DNA from: Anaerofustis stercorihominis
Lineage (GTDB): Bacteria > Bacillota > Clostridia > Eubacteriales > Anaerofustaceae
Assembly: GCF_024623185.1 (NCBI RefSeq)
Contig: NZ_JANJZK010000001.1
Span: 186,001-250,000 of the forward strand
DNA length: 64,000 bases
Direction of reading: 5' to 3'
The position numbers and the translations under genes were made by a program. The notes under the pieces were generated by a model. That model did not search any database. It had not been told where the DNA came from and was given only the letters and a program-made list of their open reading frames with translations. Below, piece after piece: positions 63,188-64,000 of the stretch. How positions within the stretch are numbered: the first letter of the stretch is position 1; every line of letters begins with the position of its first letter.

Positions 63188-64000
63188 ATGAAAATTGACA
63201 GGTTGATGGGTATAATCACAACTTTACTTAATAAGGAAAAAGTGACAGCTCCTTTTTTAGCGGAAAAATTCGAAGTATCCGTAAGAACTATAAACAGAGA
63301 TATAATGGATTTATGTAAGTCCGGAATTCCGATAGTCACTACCAGAGGAGTAGGGGGCGGTATATATTTGGATCCGGATTTTAAAATGGATAAAAGTTTA
63401 CTTAAAGAAGAGGAGATAAGTGTTATATATGCAGGGCTTAAGGGTATTATTAGTGTAAGTGATAACAGTAAATATGAACTTCTTATTGAGAAATTTAAGG
63501 ATAATCCCAAGAATGATTTAGATATAGACCTTTCATCTTATTATAAGAAATCATTATCGGATAAGATAGAAAAAATACAAAAAGGTATCAATGATAAATT
63601 ACTATTGGAATTCGATTACTTTTCCAAAAAAGGAAAGAGTCACAGGATAGTGGAACCTTATACTCTTACATTTAAATGGTCAAGTTGGTATTTATATGCT
63701 TTTTCGATTGAGAGAGAAGATTTTAGATTATTTAAATTAAATAGGCTCATAAATCTTGATGTAACGAAAAATACTTTTTTTACCCAGAGAAGTTCCTTTG
63801 GTAGAAGATGATATCGATGTGATTTTCCCCAATACCATAAATGTACTTATATTGTTTGATAAGGACGTAGAGTATAGAATAATAGATGAGTATGGCAAAG
63901 ATAGTTACACATATTTCCTTGACGATAAAATTTTCTTCGGATTTTCCTTTTATGATAAAGAATACTTATTTAATTGGTTATTAAGTTTTGCTGATAAAGC
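63188..64000 (+). pseudogene. YafY-type HTH/WYL-domain regulator broken by a one-base frameshift (runs off window)
   Basis: The intact part (63188-63811) encodes 207 residues: a DeoR-type helix-turn-helix (residues about 1-55; VTAPFLAEKFEVSVRTINRDI) and a WYL domain (SHRIVEPYTLTFKWSSWYLYAF). After a run of seven T (63775-63781), the frame reads TQRSSFGRR and stops. One base less would restore CCC at 63783 and continue VPLVEDDIDVIFPNTIN ... FNWLLSFADKA to the window end, the normal C-terminal WYL extension. It is therefore a recent frameshift, a phase-variable homopolymer or a sequencing error. It follows the ligase pair and may regulate it. Confidence 0.82.

Noticed and set aside
1-64000. tRNA or rRNA genes
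   Set aside because: I saw no cloverleaf-like sequence with conserved T-arm motifs and no rRNA-like stretches; a covariance-model scan would be needed to exclude a tRNA fully.

Overview
The window is AT-rich chromosome of a low-GC, anaerobic member of the Clostridia. The evidence is a CIRCE-controlled hrcA-grpE-dnaK-dnaJ cluster, rubrerythrin, an oxygen-sensitive class I fumarase, the radical-SAM tyrosine lyase ThiH, and a complete sigK with a pro-sequence, which suggests an endospore former. I do not name a species.

Layout. Positions 1-~5150 are the right-hand part of an integrated mobilizable or conjugative element, visibly richer in GC than its surroundings: an oriT-like region, mobC, relaxase, a ParB-like protein, a TnpW-like protein and a large serine recombinase. 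An AT-rich stretch (5114-5913) with several palindromes follows. Then come a secreted protein with 17 Cys/His repeats (5914-8370), a two-subunit fumarase/tartrate-dehydratase-type hydratase, an AlkD-like DNA repair protein, and a MacB/FtsX-type ABC exporter whose two genes are separated by a folded repeat element. The heat-shock cluster (15043-19899), a HAD phosphatase, a long-form ileS, rubrerythrin, efp, two linked radical-SAM-associated proteins, a peptide deformylase-like protein, ftsH and a MarR regulator fill 15-31 kb.

31-50 kb is dominated by cofactor metabolism. thiS-thiF-thiG-thiH-thiE has a consensus promoter and a leader hairpin but no TPP aptamer. nadA-nadB-nadC-niaR has a candidate NiaR operator over its -35 box. 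thiC has a TPP riboswitch, and metNIQ encodes methionine uptake. Between these lie an orphan hybrid histidine kinase, a FUSC-type membrane protein, a 10TM metal-exporter-like protein and a secreted beta-helix protein.

50-64 kb carries aconitase, a candidate small RNA, small regulators, an aldo/keto reductase, a hypoxanthine-DNA glycosylase-like enzyme, an unrecognised 430-residue protein, sigK with a hairpin over its ribosome binding site, gpsA, and a MATE exporter. It ends with a glutamate-cysteine-ligase-like enzyme paired with a glutathionylspermidine-synthase-like ATP-grasp ligase, followed by a WYL-type regulator broken by a one-base frameshift.

The most interesting items are: the GCS2/ATP-grasp ligase pair (possible gamma-glutamyl peptide or thiol synthesis); a dispersed folded repeat present at least twice (11.5 kb and 47.5 kb); the thiS leader hairpin; the small RNA at 52.5 kb; and the sigK hairpin. 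All functional statements are read from sequence and family knowledge; no search was run.
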